This document shows, in pieces, positions 33,404 through 44,500 of a stretch of DNA of 64,000 nucleotides (positions are counted from its first letter, which is position 1; each line of letters opens with the position of its first letter). Made by a program: the position numbers and the translations under genes. The stretch comes from Tribonema minus. Its lineage: Eukaryota; Sar; Xanthophyceae; Tribonematales; Tribonemataceae. Below the pieces are notes generated by a model that saw only the letters and a program-made list of their open reading frames with translations, had not been told where the DNA came from and did no database searches. The stretch is taken from NCBI GenBank assembly GCA_017506865.1, contig JAFCMP010000553.1, forward strand, positions 496,001-560,000, read 5' to 3'.

Positions 33404-34260
33404 GTGGCGCCGGAGGACGGAATTGATGACGGGGCGGTCTTGGCATACTACGCTGAGGTGGCAGCGATGGAGGCCGCAGTACTACCTGTACCACAGCAGG
33501 CAAGCATGCCCAACGTAAGGGGCAAACTCTATACTGACGTGCACTCTAGGTTCAAGGCCCGTTTACGCTCTGCGCGCGCACTACGTTGCAAGTATTCTAG
33601 GGACATTCTCTGGGACACTGGGGCCTCAGTTACTGCCATCAGGGAGCAAGCATTCCGCAAATTAGTTACATCAGGAGCCATAGAGCAGCGGGATGTTCAC
33701 CAACTCAGCAAACCTAGGGCAGTAGGTGTTGACACATCCAAGAAGCCACAGCTCGTCACCCATGCTGTAGCGCTTCACTTTGAGGCTGACGGCCCAGACG
33801 GGGTAGCTTTCACTCAGCTGGCGCTCATTGTACCACACCTGCCACACGACATTATCATTGGGCGTGACCACAACAGCAGACATAAGTGGCATGCAAGTCA
33901 TAGTGGCAGTGGGCCCACATACGTGTATGGCGAGCCATCAGCAGAGCCCACTCCCAGCTTCAGTCCCAAAGTCCCAGTGTACACCTACGCGGAGGAACGC
34001 GATTGGGTGGCAGTAGTGCGCGTCGCAACAGAGCTAGATGGCCTTGAACATGGTGTGCAGACAGTTTGGGTTCCAGTGATGGAGTCTGATGGGATCACAC
34101 CTGTCGTCTCCTGCCCGGGAGAACTGGACACAGCACATGTGACCATTGCGGAGGAATTCCTGAATCACATGTACACACGCGAGCTGACGGTTGGGCTGCA
34201 TGCCAAGCCGGTCAAGCTCGAGCAGCGGGGGGAGCCCCTCTCGCTGCCACTTGGCACCGT
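33404..34260 (+). other. Aspartic protease part of the LTR element
   Basis: Fossil part. The active-site motif DTGAS is at 33613-33627, in the context LWDTGASVTAI, followed by the HDIIIGRD segment typical of retroviral-type proteases. Confidence 0.75.
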
Positions 34261-34289
34261 GCTGGGCAAGGCGCGGCCGCTACGTGAGG

Positions 34290-36640
34290 TACCCGACAGC
34301 GCGCTGGAGCGAGTTCCTCAGCGCCTTCAACATCACCATCCGCTACAAGAAGGGCGCGTCACACGGCAACGCCGACGGGCCAAGCCGCAATCCTGTCCCT
34401 GCTACACCACAAGATGCAGAGGAGAGCGAGCGCGAGCGGCTGCTCAAGGCGTACTGCCTGCAGGCCCACGAGTGGGAGCGGCTGGACGCACTTGCAACAG
34501 CAGAGTACATCAACATCTGCACGGAGGTGGTAGCAGCGCTTCAAGGAGGGGGAGAGGAGCAGATTTCCGCGCTTGCTGAGGCGGCAGACGCTGAGGCGGG
34601 TGCATGGGAGTGCTTCGCTGAGCATCCTCAACTGGGCGTCCTGACGCCTGGTGACTGGCAGCGGGAGCAGTGCGCAGATGCTCAGCTGGGGCCAATTTGC
34701 AACATGCTGCTTGGAGCAGGACTGCCAGCAGACGCGGCGCTTGCAGGCCAGGTACAGAAATGGGCTTTGCAGTGCAGCCTTGTCGTCTGCGGCAACGCTC
34801 AGCTCTTGGTGCACAACACCCCCGAATCCCCGCTTCCACAGCTTGCCATTCCCCGGTCCATTAGGGATCAAGTTCTTGAGGCGATGCACGGCTCAGCTTG
34901 GGCAGGCCACCAGGGCATTAAACGCACATTGGAGCGCACCCGCGCGCACTGCTGGTGGCCCTCTTGGACCCTTGACGTCAACTACTGGGTTAGTCATTGC
35001 TGGCCCTGCCAAGCGTTCAAGCACACCGACAAGTTGTCTCGCTGGCCCACTATATGGCGCGAGAGGCCCCCCTACGCCTTTCATAGCCTAGCGCTTGATC
35101 ACTTCGGCCCCCTACCCCTCAGCGCTGGCGGCTTCATGTACATACTGGTGGTGATGTGCCTGTTTTCGGGCTGGGTGTGGTGCTATCCCATCAAGCCTGG
35201 GGACTACAGTGCTGCTGGCACAGCTGAAGTTTTAGTCAACCAGCACAGCACTCGTCACGGTCCCCCTTCTAAGCTCCTCAGCGACCGCGGCAGCCTCTTC
35301 ATGGCAGAGCTCTCTCAAGCTGTCTACAAGCAGATGGGCATCAAGAAGCTTTCCACTACCGCATACCACCCTGAGTGCAACGGCAAGTGCGAGCGTTTCA
35401 TGCAGAAGCTAGCCCAGATGCTCGCCATGTTAGTTGATAGTGCCAAGAACAGTTGGGCGTACTGGCTACCTCATATCAGTTTTGCCCACAACACCGCCTA
35501 CAACCGCGCAACCGGCGCGACTCCCTTCCTTCTGGCTACTGGTCGCGAGGCCCGCGTCGCACTACACCTCATACTGGGCAAGCTTCAACAGCCCTTGGTC
35601 AAGCCTGGCACACATCCTTCAGTGTCACAGCTAGAGTACGACATCCTCGAGCGTCAGCGCTCAGCAAACACCATTGCCAACCAACGCCATGCGCTGCGAC
35701 GGGCTAAGGTGCTCCGCGAGAACACCAAGATTGCGGAGGCATTTGGACTACGTCAGTCGTTCAGCGCTGGTGAGCGAGTGTGGTACTACCATGTGCCGCG
35801 CACGCATACGGCATCTGCAGACACGGAGCCGGCACCAGTGGCGGGGGAGTTCAACAAGGCGAAGCGCACACTCTTTAGCAAGAAGCTCTTGGATAGATGG
35901 CATGGGCCCTATAGCATAATATTAGCGGGCCCGGCGGAGAGCGGCGGGGAGCGTGTGCAGGCCGGGTGTCTTCTGGTGGACATCAACGGACGGCCTACGC
36001 GCATATCAATGCGCCTCACCAAGAAGTGTCGCGACCCTAGCGACATGCGTCAGCAGCCGGAGACGTTGCCTGCGGGCTTCTCTCGTTACCTGCTGGCGAA
36101 GCACTGGAGCGGGCATTCACCTGGCTCGCTCACTACTGACGACGTTGCTGCTCACAACTTCCAGCGGCACGGTGTAGAGGCGATACTTCAACATCGTGTA
36201 GCGGCGGCAGCTCGCGGGCGGGGGCACCGCCTACAGTACCTAATACGCTGGGAGGGTGCAACCAGCGGGGGGATAGTTGACTCGTGGGAGGACTCCGAGC
36301 AGCTAGATGAGTGCCCCCAAGTACTCGAGGAGTACTGGTCTACATTAAACAAGGCCATTGCCTGGCGCGACATCACAGTGGCGGGCTCAAACACTCAGGT
36401 GGTCAAGCGCCAGTTGCGACGCGCCGTCAAGGCGCGGGGCGTTGGCGGCGTTCTGGCCCAATGCGGTGCGGCTCGTATGAGCTTGCGCCCCTGGCGGAGG
36501 CGTTACTCCAGCCACCTGCGACATCGGTGTTGCAGAGTGCAGCTATCAGCGGACTGCAGCTTATGGCTGTTTTCAAGTTCACGGAGCCAAGCGGCGAAGA
36601 GCACCTTACTTGGTGTGAGGGCGAGCTCACGGGCGTAGTC
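34290..36640 (+). other. RNase H tail, integrase and chromodomain of the LTR element
   Basis: Fossil part. Starts with FLSAFNITIRYKKGASHGNADGPSR, an RNase H-like end. The integrase has an HHCC zinc region (GHQGIKRTL to CWPC) and a DDE core (LALDHFGPL, LLSDRGSLF, HPECNGKCERF). A chromodomain (LQYLIRWEGA...DSWEDSEQL) lies near 36230-36310. Chromodomains in this family steer integration to chromatin. Confidence 0.8.
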
Positions 36641-36996
36641 TCAAAGGGGAAGACAAGGCGTACACAGATAGCTCATAGGGTGTTCTGGATTGTTAAAGGG
36701 GTGTATCAGACCCTAGTACTGGACCCTAGCTTGTACAACACGCGCCCAGATGCAGCAAATGGTTCTTGGTTCCTAGTTGGCACACAAGCCCAGCTGGAAT
36801 CATTGCATGTGTAGTCACTCGGTCATGTGCTATTGCAATTGGTAGAGACCCCGGCGTGTGAGAGGCGTCTTGTGCGGCATGCCTTTGCATATTGACTGTG
36901 TGTGCACAGGGGTCATTGCACTGTGTAGCATCGGCTTGCGAGTCATGTTGCATATGTGTAGTTGGTGCCCCTTGCAGTACCCTTTCCAATTCGGGG

Positions 36997-37208
36997 TGAC
37001 TGTGGTGACACTGGATGTTGGAGTGGCACCTGTAACTGTTACGGTTGGCAGTTACGAGTTTTTCGTTGTTGGTTGTTTGGCTCAGACAAGAGCAGCAGCC
37101 CCAGAATACACATAGCACAGTCCGGTCAGCTGTGTTGTGTGTGGGTGTCTTCTCTGCCTTGTTCCCTGCACTTGCTGAAGTGTAGTACGGAGGCTAGTTG
37201 TTTCATCA
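36997..37208 (+). repeat. Right long terminal repeat
   Basis: Partner of 28399-28612. The possible end at 37205 would give the TCAA flanking duplication. Confidence 0.85.
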
Positions 37209-37907
37209 AGTGCATTATGCACGCAATTATTATGCCACTACACTGTTGCGTCCGCTGCGCGCCTGTCCGGCACATTGACCCTTAGGCTAATGATCCATCA
37301 TGTGGCACTTGTCATTTATTGCTGCAGCGGGTGTTGAGGGCAATGGCTGCCCGTGCTGTGTGGGTTGTTTCACATGCAGGCACTATTACTCAATGGCGCG
37401 AAGTCATGAAGAGCCGGCACGGCTGAGCTAGTGGCGTTAGGGTTAAGGTCAGACCCGCTTACAGGCACGTCATTCAAGATGGCGTCAGCGCAAGGAAGTC
37501 GCACATCGTCCGAAGGCTAGCGAGACCGTTCGGCCACACGAGCGGTTCTTTCGAATAAGGCTACTGCGCCGTGCGCATCGCGCAAAAACGCGGGCAATGG
37601 CATCCAGTGGTCCAACACGATGAACACTCGGCAGGTGCCTCTGACACGAGGCATGCGGAGCCTGACGCCGCTCATCAGACGCCAGCGTCTGTCAATGTGG
37701 CAGCAGCACAAGCCATAGCGCACCGGCCGCAAATGCCGCGGACCCAAGTCGCAGTGAGATTGTGAGGCGCATCAACGAGAAGCGGTAGCGGCAAAGCGGT
37801 GCACTAACCTGCGCGGCGGCTTTGGAGTAGCTTGTTGCATAAACGTCACCATATGCGACAGCTCTTGCCCTTCCCGCCTCCGTCAGGCTCAGGGGGGCGC
37901 GCGCGAT
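37209..37907. other. Stretch upstream of a hypothetical frame
   Basis: Plus-strand sequence from about 37479 (ATG, MASAQGSRTSSEG) is locally open but interrupted before 37908; it may be the decayed 5' part of the hypothetical gene that follows. A single TTAGGG lies at about 37437. Nothing else seen. Confidence 0.35.
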
Positions 37908-38318
37908 GTGCAGCGCGCACTTGAATTGGCTTCGCAGGAAAAGATAGACAAATACGTAGTTTCAGGGGCCTTGGACTCGACTACACACACCCTATTTTCC
38001 GCAGCCTTCGACCATAATGATTTCGGCGCTATGTCACGCGACACCCAGGCGCTGCTTCACGCACTCGCCGAGCAGAGCTCGCAGGGCAGCTACAATCTTG
38101 CGCAGCGCGTTGCCTTTGGCTTCGCCGCACCTCCTGGCGTGGCGCTGGCATGGCGGCGCTGCGTGCGCTGCTGCGCTACAGCGCGCGCACGCACACGTGT
38201 CGTGATTGACAACTGGAACGCAGTCATCGCCCGTGATGGCGACGTCAGCGCCAACCGCCGCATCGCACTTTTGCAGGTGCCGCGGCCCTCGCCGGTCAGC
38301 GCCACGCCCCGTAGATAA
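37908..38318 (+). CDS. Hypothetical protein, relative of 2.0-2.4 kb fragment
   Basis: The frame is open from upstream of 37908 (no ATG at that point; it begins at a GTG codon within an open stretch) and ends at 38316-38318. It encodes QRALELASQEKIDKYVVSGALD, DFGAMSRDTQALLHALAEQS, QGSYNLAQRVAFGFAAPPG, then TRVVIDNWNAVIARDGDVSANRRIALL. A second, more decayed copy lies inverted at 1995-2433. I do not recognise the family. It could be part of a mobile element or of a host multigene family. It is the better preserved of the two copies. Confidence 0.45.
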   Translation: MQRALELASQEKIDKYVVSGALDSTTHTLFSAAFDHNDFGAMSRDTQALLHALAEQSSQGSYNLAQRVAFGFAAPPGVALAWRRCVRCCATARARTRVVIDNWNAVIARDGDVSANRRIALLQVPRPSPVSATPRR

Positions 38319-39074
38319 GTACGCAAGTTACCGTTACCGGAGACCCCACTTGCCCCCCGTTGTTTTTGAAGTTGTAATTATGTCCAAACAAAAAACTTGA
38401 AGAGGAAAGGCAGAGCACGCAAGCGCATCGCATCTGGAGCAGCTGCGCGAAGGGCTTGGGAAGAGCGTTGTCCGAGACTGCAGAGGGGGGCCGTGCTGTG
38501 AGTCAAACTTACATAAATGCCTGAAGAACATTTGTCGCGGCGAATTTCCTGCGTCGAATGGCCACGATGCCCTCACGAGCACGTGGACGCAGCGACCAAG
38601 CGAGTCTTACTTCAGATATTCTTTCAAAGACAGTTGGGGGGGCATCATCAACACTCCACAACGATCGGGTGACTCTTTCGAGTGCGAGTCTTGTAAGCGT
38701 GATCATGTAGATTTCATGTAAAGTGCTGTGCTGTTCACTCCAAGATTTCAATGCTTCCAGTATTCAGCACTGTCGAGTATTTAAAACTAGTATGCTCAGT
38801 AGCTTTTGCGCACAAAAGCACGTCTCCGCATGGAAATCCAGAGCCTTGGGTCAGTCCGCCCACATGAGTTGCAGCTGCATGCAGCGCTGACAGCACTGAT
38901 TGAGACCGCCACTGTTCTCTACTGATCTTTCTCGCCTTTGTTCTCGGTTGCCGCTGCTGTGAACCCCGCTGCATCAGGATTCAGCAAAGTGGAAGCTGCA
39001 GCTGCTGCGAAACGCGCACAGTGCAAAAGGCGGCTTGCAGGCAACATTGAGTTTGCGAGCGGACCTTCAGCCTT
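38319..39074. other. Stretch without a recognisable gene
   Basis: Short minus-strand frames at 38334-38751 have no family resemblance. The last ~100 bp before 39075 stay open in frame (AAAAKRAQCKRRLAGNIEFASGPSA) and could be an upstream coding piece of the next gene. Confidence 0.4.
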
Positions 39075-39839
39075 ATGCAGGTCTCTCCTACTCCACTGCT
39101 GGTAGTGCCGTGGGCGATTTCCATTGAGTCAACATCGACCAGCGGCGACGACAGCGCCGCTGCAGCAGCACCGCAAGCAACAGCAGCAGAGCGCTCTTTT
39201 CGCCGGCTGCAAGCCTCTCCTGTGCTTGTAGTGCCGTGGGCAAACATTGATGCCACCGTGTCCGACAGCGACAGCGGTGGCACCATCGAAGCACCACCAG
39301 CAGCGGCAGCAAATGCTGCCAACAGCACCAGACCTCGCGTCTGTGCGCAAAGGCGGCAGCGCCAACAGCCCAGCGCACATGGGCTACAACCCAAACGCAG
39401 CGGCAAAGGCTTTTGCGTGCATGAACGGGAGCACGCAAAGCGCACGGAGTGTGGCGGCGTTAGCATGTGCGAGCATAAGCGGGAGCGCCGGCGTTGCAAG
39501 CAGTGCGGGGGCGCCAGCTTCTGCATGCATGGGCGGCAGCGTCCAACGTGCAGGGAGTGCGGCGGCGCAGGTAGATGCGCGCATGACCGGCTGCGCACGC
39601 AGTGCAGGGAGTGCGGCCGCAGTAGCTTCTGCGAGCACGATGTTCGGCGCTCCCGCTGCAAGGAGTGCGGCGGCAAAAGCCTCTGCATGCACAAGCTGCA
39701 GCCAGCGCAGTGCACGAAGCGCAATTCGGTGCTGACGGTGAAGTGCGCGCACGGGCACACACACCGGTGCAAGGCATGTGGTGGCAGGCCCATCAAGGGC
39801 GCTGCCACACGGGAGCAGAGCAGCACTATCACTACATAG
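39075..39839 (+). CDS. Cys/His tandem-repeat protein (H-x-R-x-C-x2-C-GG repeats)
   Basis: The ATG at 39075 opens a 254-residue single-exon frame. The first ~110 residues are Ala/Ser-rich with two similar segments (LLVVPWAISIES and VLVVPWANIDAT). The second half holds seven tandem units of about 18 residues with consensus xxxCxHxRxRxxCxxCGG (for example ASFCMHGRQRPTCRECGG); units six and seven deviate. Such repeats occur in algae, oomycetes and some large DNA viruses; the paired Cys and His suggest zinc binding, perhaps to nucleic acid or protein. No catalytic motif is present. The start is uncertain because the frame is open upstream. Confidence 0.7.
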   Translation: MQVSPTPLLVVPWAISIESTSTSGDDSAAAAAPQATAAERSFRRLQASPVLVVPWANIDATVSDSDSGGTIEAPPAAAANAANSTRPRVCAQRRQRQQPSAHGLQPKRSGKGFCVHEREHAKRTECGGVSMCEHKRERRRCKQCGGASFCMHGRQRPTCRECGGAGRCAHDRLRTQCRECGRSSFCEHDVRRSRCKECGGKSLCMHKLQPAQCTKRNSVLTVKCAHGHTHRCKACGGRPIKGAATREQSSTITT

Positions 39840-41529
39840 CTTGAGGGTGACGCACCAGCAGCTGGAGTTGCGATGACTATGACGGCTGATGCCCCTAGCT
39901 ATCAGATGTGGACGGCAGCAGTTTATGTTGGCAGACACTGCAAGCCAGAAGGGGGTGACTGGTATTTGGATTTAATTTAGCAATTCTTATGAGCGATGCA
40001 GTGGCTACGAGTAGTCTGAGCCTTGACAGCCATGGCTTGTCTCTGGCGGAAGGAAGGATTCCTGCGTCATGTTTTCGGTAGAGCTTGACCACATGCTTTT
40101 CAATACAGTTGCACACATGCATGCTAACTGAACGTCGAGGAGGTCTCGCATGCACCTTAGCTTTTCATTGATGATGGTTGAAAGTGTTGGATGTGAGAGA
40201 TTGTGGACACCATACACTCCCCAGCGCATGTCGAGCGTCGTTGAACTGCGCTCTGGAATGCTGGGTGACAACCGGGCAGGATATGTCTGTAAACTGCTTT
40301 AAAAGCAGTCGCGCTGTCGCACCGCTGGCAGTATTGTCTTGATGTTACCCTCATCCTGCCACTGTGACAGTGACTCAAGTGCAGCTACTGTGCATTGGCG
40401 CACTGTGTGAGGCATGTAGAATTGACGTGCTGCATTCTGCATCTATCCTCAGTAAGGTGTACCGCACCCGCTCACCCCAAGCGGCGACATTTTGTTTGAA
40501 AAGAGCGACTTGCAGGCGAACGATTACATGTATGTAAAACATTGAGCATTTTTGTGCGCAGGATAATAAAAAATCCAATGACTGTCATGATTGTTGCAGC
40601 TGCGATGCGGAGCCATGGATGTGTTGCTTTTGACTGGCTGTTACTAACCATCATGGGCAAAATGAATCTCGCACAACTTGAAGGCAAAGACCAACACAGT
40701 TGCACCAAAGAAAAAACTTTGGGGGCGCGCTAGCGTCAAAGCTGCTCAGGGTTTTTGTGATTTTAATCAGAGTCATGTGGAAGGTACGCGCTTGACGCTC
40801 ATGTATTGCATGGCAGCTGATGTGCACCTGAAGCACATTTGAATGCTGCATTTGAAGCATGTTGTTGGAGTGTATACTTGGGGTGTATTAGGTTCAGCTC
40901 ACGCATTGCGTGGCAACTGCTGTGCACCTGAAGCACATTTGAATGCTGCATTTAAAGTATGTTGTTGGAGTGTATACTTGGGGTGCATTAGGTTCAGCTC
41001 ACGCATTGCGTGGCAACTGATGTGCACCTGAAGCACATTCAAAGTTTGAATGCTGGGTTTGATGTATGTTCTTTGAGTGTAGACTTGAATTTAGGGTTGG
41101 GTGCAGCATGTGCATATCTGTTGTGCAGGCCATGGGTGCACACTTGCCATGATTGTCCGCGATCGGAGCTGTTGTTGTCCTTTTGCGTGTCATGACGAAG
41201 CTTTAAGTTGATCACAATTGCGACCAAGAGGACATCAATGCCGATGTATGCATTGATTGCGCAATATATTGGATAAGCAATGAATGTAACATGCGCCGCA
41301 CGAAGGCAGGTGTGTAGCTTTTTGTGTGCATCATGTGCGCGAATCACGGATGGACTTGTGTCACAGGCATTGATCATGTGTTTTTCGCACAAGGGTGGCA
41401 CACCTGCACACCTGATCCGTCAAGGTCAAACTTTTTTATTTAAAAAAAAAACTCAAAAACTTCAAATGACTACTTGAAGTGTGTTGAAAAAACTTCAGAG
41501 AAGAGAAGCAGACACGAAAGCCACTCGAG
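39840..41529. other. Stretch before the USP48-like gene
   Basis: Two minus-strand frames (40005-40271 and 40157-40378) contain a locally protein-like stretch, RWGVYGVHNLSHPTLSTIINEKLRCMRDLLDVQLACM, which I do not recognise. The ~100-bp tandem repeat at 40.8-41.1 kb is listed separately. No promoter motif was identified. Confidence 0.4.
40797..41090. repeat. ~100-bp tandem repeat, three units
   Basis: Blocks GCTCACGCATTGCGTGGCAACT (variants) begin at about 40797, 40897 and 40996, followed by TGTGCACCTGAAGCACATT and GTTGTTGGAGTGTATACTTGG. The units differ at a few positions; the first is the most diverged. Confidence 0.85.
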
Positions 41530-41541
41530 ATGGCGGCTGAC
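41530..41541 (+). promoter_or_regulatory. Minimal upstream open reading frame (M-A-A-D)
   Basis: ATG GCG GCT GAC TGA lies 30 bp upstream of the likely start of the USP48-like gene. If it is in the mRNA leader it could lower initiation at the main start; transcription start is unknown. Confidence 0.3.
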
Positions 41542-41570
41542 TGACGCCAGTTCGACGCCATACTGCTGTG

Positions 41571-44500
41571 ATGAGCCGCAACACTCGAGCGGGGGCGCGG
41601 CGGGGCAAGGCGAAGGCGGGTCCTGTAAGACACGCACCGGAAGAAGCGGATGTTGGCGGGGATCCATACAGGCTGCTGGGGCATAGCTGTTGTACGATGG
41701 CCGATCATGCTGCTACGAAAGGGAGGAAGCAGAAACGCAACTGCAGCGACAACCCTCGGTGCCTGTACGGCCTGGGCGAAGGCAAGATTTCAGGATTTGC
41801 CGCCAAGCAGGATTCAAATTCTACCCAGACAGTGTGCTCTATGCTCGGTGTCATTGTAGCATTGCAAAGAGTTTGCAACAAGTCCATCATCAAATCGACC
41901 AACAGCATATTCCTCGAACTGCAAAGTGGCGGATTGTAAGTGCAGCTTTGACACAGACATCGTCAATGTTTATACAAATGACGAATGATTGATCACCCGT
42001 ATTGAATTTATTCAAATGCCACTTCTGCAGCAGTTTGCATGCGAGCTGATGGCCTCGTGATGTTGTTCTCCTGATGCGCAACACCCGCGTACGGAGAAAG
42101 TTTACATGGTGTTGTGGACATGACTCATTGGGGAGCAGGCCACCTGTTGCCCGCAGTAGCACCCTCACAGCATGTAGTCAGCGGCAACATGGCAGACTTA
42201 ACATGGACCATGATGTCGCTTACAAGTACACCCTTGGGCAGCAGTGTTTGGTCATGCGCATTGAGACACTCTCAAGGTGTTCACAAAGCCTCATGTAGAG
42301 TCTGGTCGCAAGTCCATGAACATCCACCATCAGGGCTTTTTCGCGCCCTGAGCGAGAATTAATGAAAAGGACACCCTTGGTGGTGGTCAGATTGAACCCT
42401 GCGCTGAACCATGTGGACCATGTTGCCATAGGTGACACCTGTCACTTTCCTACCACTTCGCGTACCTACAACGAGGTCCGGGACTGAATGAGCAGTACAG
42501 ACGCTCATCGTACTTAGGAAGACAACAATTCATTTTTTCAATCATGGCCGTGGAAGTCACTCCCACATGCTGTTTTGCCAGCACTGAGGACTATGACGCG
42601 GCGTTCTTCTGTGGCAATTCTTGTAGCTAGCTTGATGCATCCCTGCATGATGACAATTGCGGCAGCTGCAAGCAGCATCACGCTTGTACGGGCGAGCTAA
42701 CCCTGCAAGACTGCATCAACAATCAAGGTCAAGACATTGGAACAATGGATTGACCTGGTTGTTATGCACTGCTTCAGGCTCTTTCCCGCCTGCTTTCAAA
42801 GAGCGTCAGTTCTCAGCTGTGAATTTGTCGCTGCATTGCGCTGCTAGGGCCGCCATTTCTCACTTGTGATGTTGTCACTGCACTGTTTTGCACTTGTCCA
42901 GGCAAGGAAGGCATCTGGGCGAAGAAGCCCTCACTGCTGACATCTCTGGGGCCAGACCCGGCTCGGGCGCGGCGCAAGCCATTGGCTGCACTGAAGGGGG
43001 AAACAGGGGAAGCGGCGGGGGTGGACGACAAGGGGGACCAGGAGGTAGGTACCTATCAAATTATACCTTTTTACAATGCTGAATGGGGGTTTGTGGCCAA
43101 GGCAATAACAAATGTTCTGATAACTGCACAATATACACCGCAGTCATTATCTGCGCTCAAGGGGGAAGCAGGGGAAGCGGCGGCAGGGTAGGAGGAGGGA
43201 AAGCAAGACTTAGGCATGTATTTCACATCCCACTTGAGGTGTAGCTCACGGAGTGTGCTCTGCAGCATTGAGGTGGTGATGTCATGTATGCAGGCTGAAG
43301 CGTACAGAAAGGCAGCGAGAAGCGGCGAGCAAGGCAGCCAGCATTGACGATTCACTAGATGGCGGCGAGTTTATTATCTCACTGCAGCATGCCATCGCCA
43401 CTGCAGATAAAACCTTGTGAGGGACACCACCGCTGCATGGTAATCGTCGCTGCAAATTTCAGACAGTGCTCAGCAGTGAGCAGAGCGCTGATGCCTGTTG
43501 AGCTGTGACGCGCGCTAGCCGCCGCTGCGTGCACTGCTGCTCCTTCGCCATGCACTTGACGTCTGTTTGTGTAGTTGAAGTACGTGTGCACTCATCGCCG
43601 CACGCCATACCAGCTTCAGGTGAAAGCCGGTGGTGAACCACAGTAACGAGAGAGGGGAGGCGCGCTGCCTACTAGCAAAGCACTGATGCCTGCTTAACTT
43701 CAACCAGCCACAGCTGCGCATCCACATCTATCCACGATTGATTATACTGTTCATACTTGCGCACTGCTGTGTGTCATAGCGGCTGCAGAACAAAGCCGAC
43801 GGTGAACGACAGACACAAGAGCTGCGAGAGAGCTGCGAGGCATGCCTGTTAGCGCAGTGCTGATGCCTGTAGGTCTTCAACTAACTACCTGCCACTTGTG
43901 TGTCCATTCACTGCTGCTCCATCCTGTACGCAAGTATACATCACCCAGATCTACTCACTGCACCGCGTTATTGCTCCTGCTGAAGCAGGAGAGCGGCGGC
44001 GTGCTGCCTAACGGAGCACTGATGCCAGTAGGGCTTCAACTACTACCTGCCACTTGTGTGTCGATTGTTTGCTGCTGCTTCATCAAGTACGCAAATATTA
44101 CGTTCGTACAGATCTACTCACTGCACCGCGATATTGCCCCTGCTGCAGCAGGAGAGCGGCGGCGTGCTGCCTGCCAGCGGAGCGCTGATGCCTGTAGGGC
44201 TCCGCAACCTGGGCGCGACGTGCTACCTCAACGCTCAGCTGCAGTGCTGGTTCCACCTCATACCATTCCGGCGCCGCATCTACAACTGCTCCACAGAGGC
44301 CATTGCGGATGAGAGAAACAGGTGCGCACTGCCATACTTCAAGTATGCAACTTGAAGTTTATGAGTAGATTTGAAGTTTGAATTGGCCTGCCTCACGGAG
44401 GCCATCACGGATGAGAGAAACAGGTACGCTTGCGATACTTCAATATACGTACATCACCTGTTGACGTAACCACCGTAGTTCAAAACTACTGGTTTTGAAG

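Larger units (their letters stand above)
28399..37208 (+). mobile_element. Ty3-type LTR retrotransposon fossil with chromodomain
   Basis: Direct repeats of about 210 bp flank a block with gag, zinc knuckle, protease, an RNase H-like tail, integrase and chromodomain in Ty3/gypsy (Metaviridae) order. A TGG-initial primer-site-like stretch begins about 28615. A 4-bp TCAA lies just before the left repeat and, if the right repeat ends at TTTCA, just after it, a possible target duplication. The element looks broken, with at least a few breaks. The two end repeats differ at roughly 5-6 percent of positions by eye, so the insertion is of moderate age. Its strand is the same as the neighbouring USP48-like gene, but it lies outside that gene. 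Confidence 0.85.
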
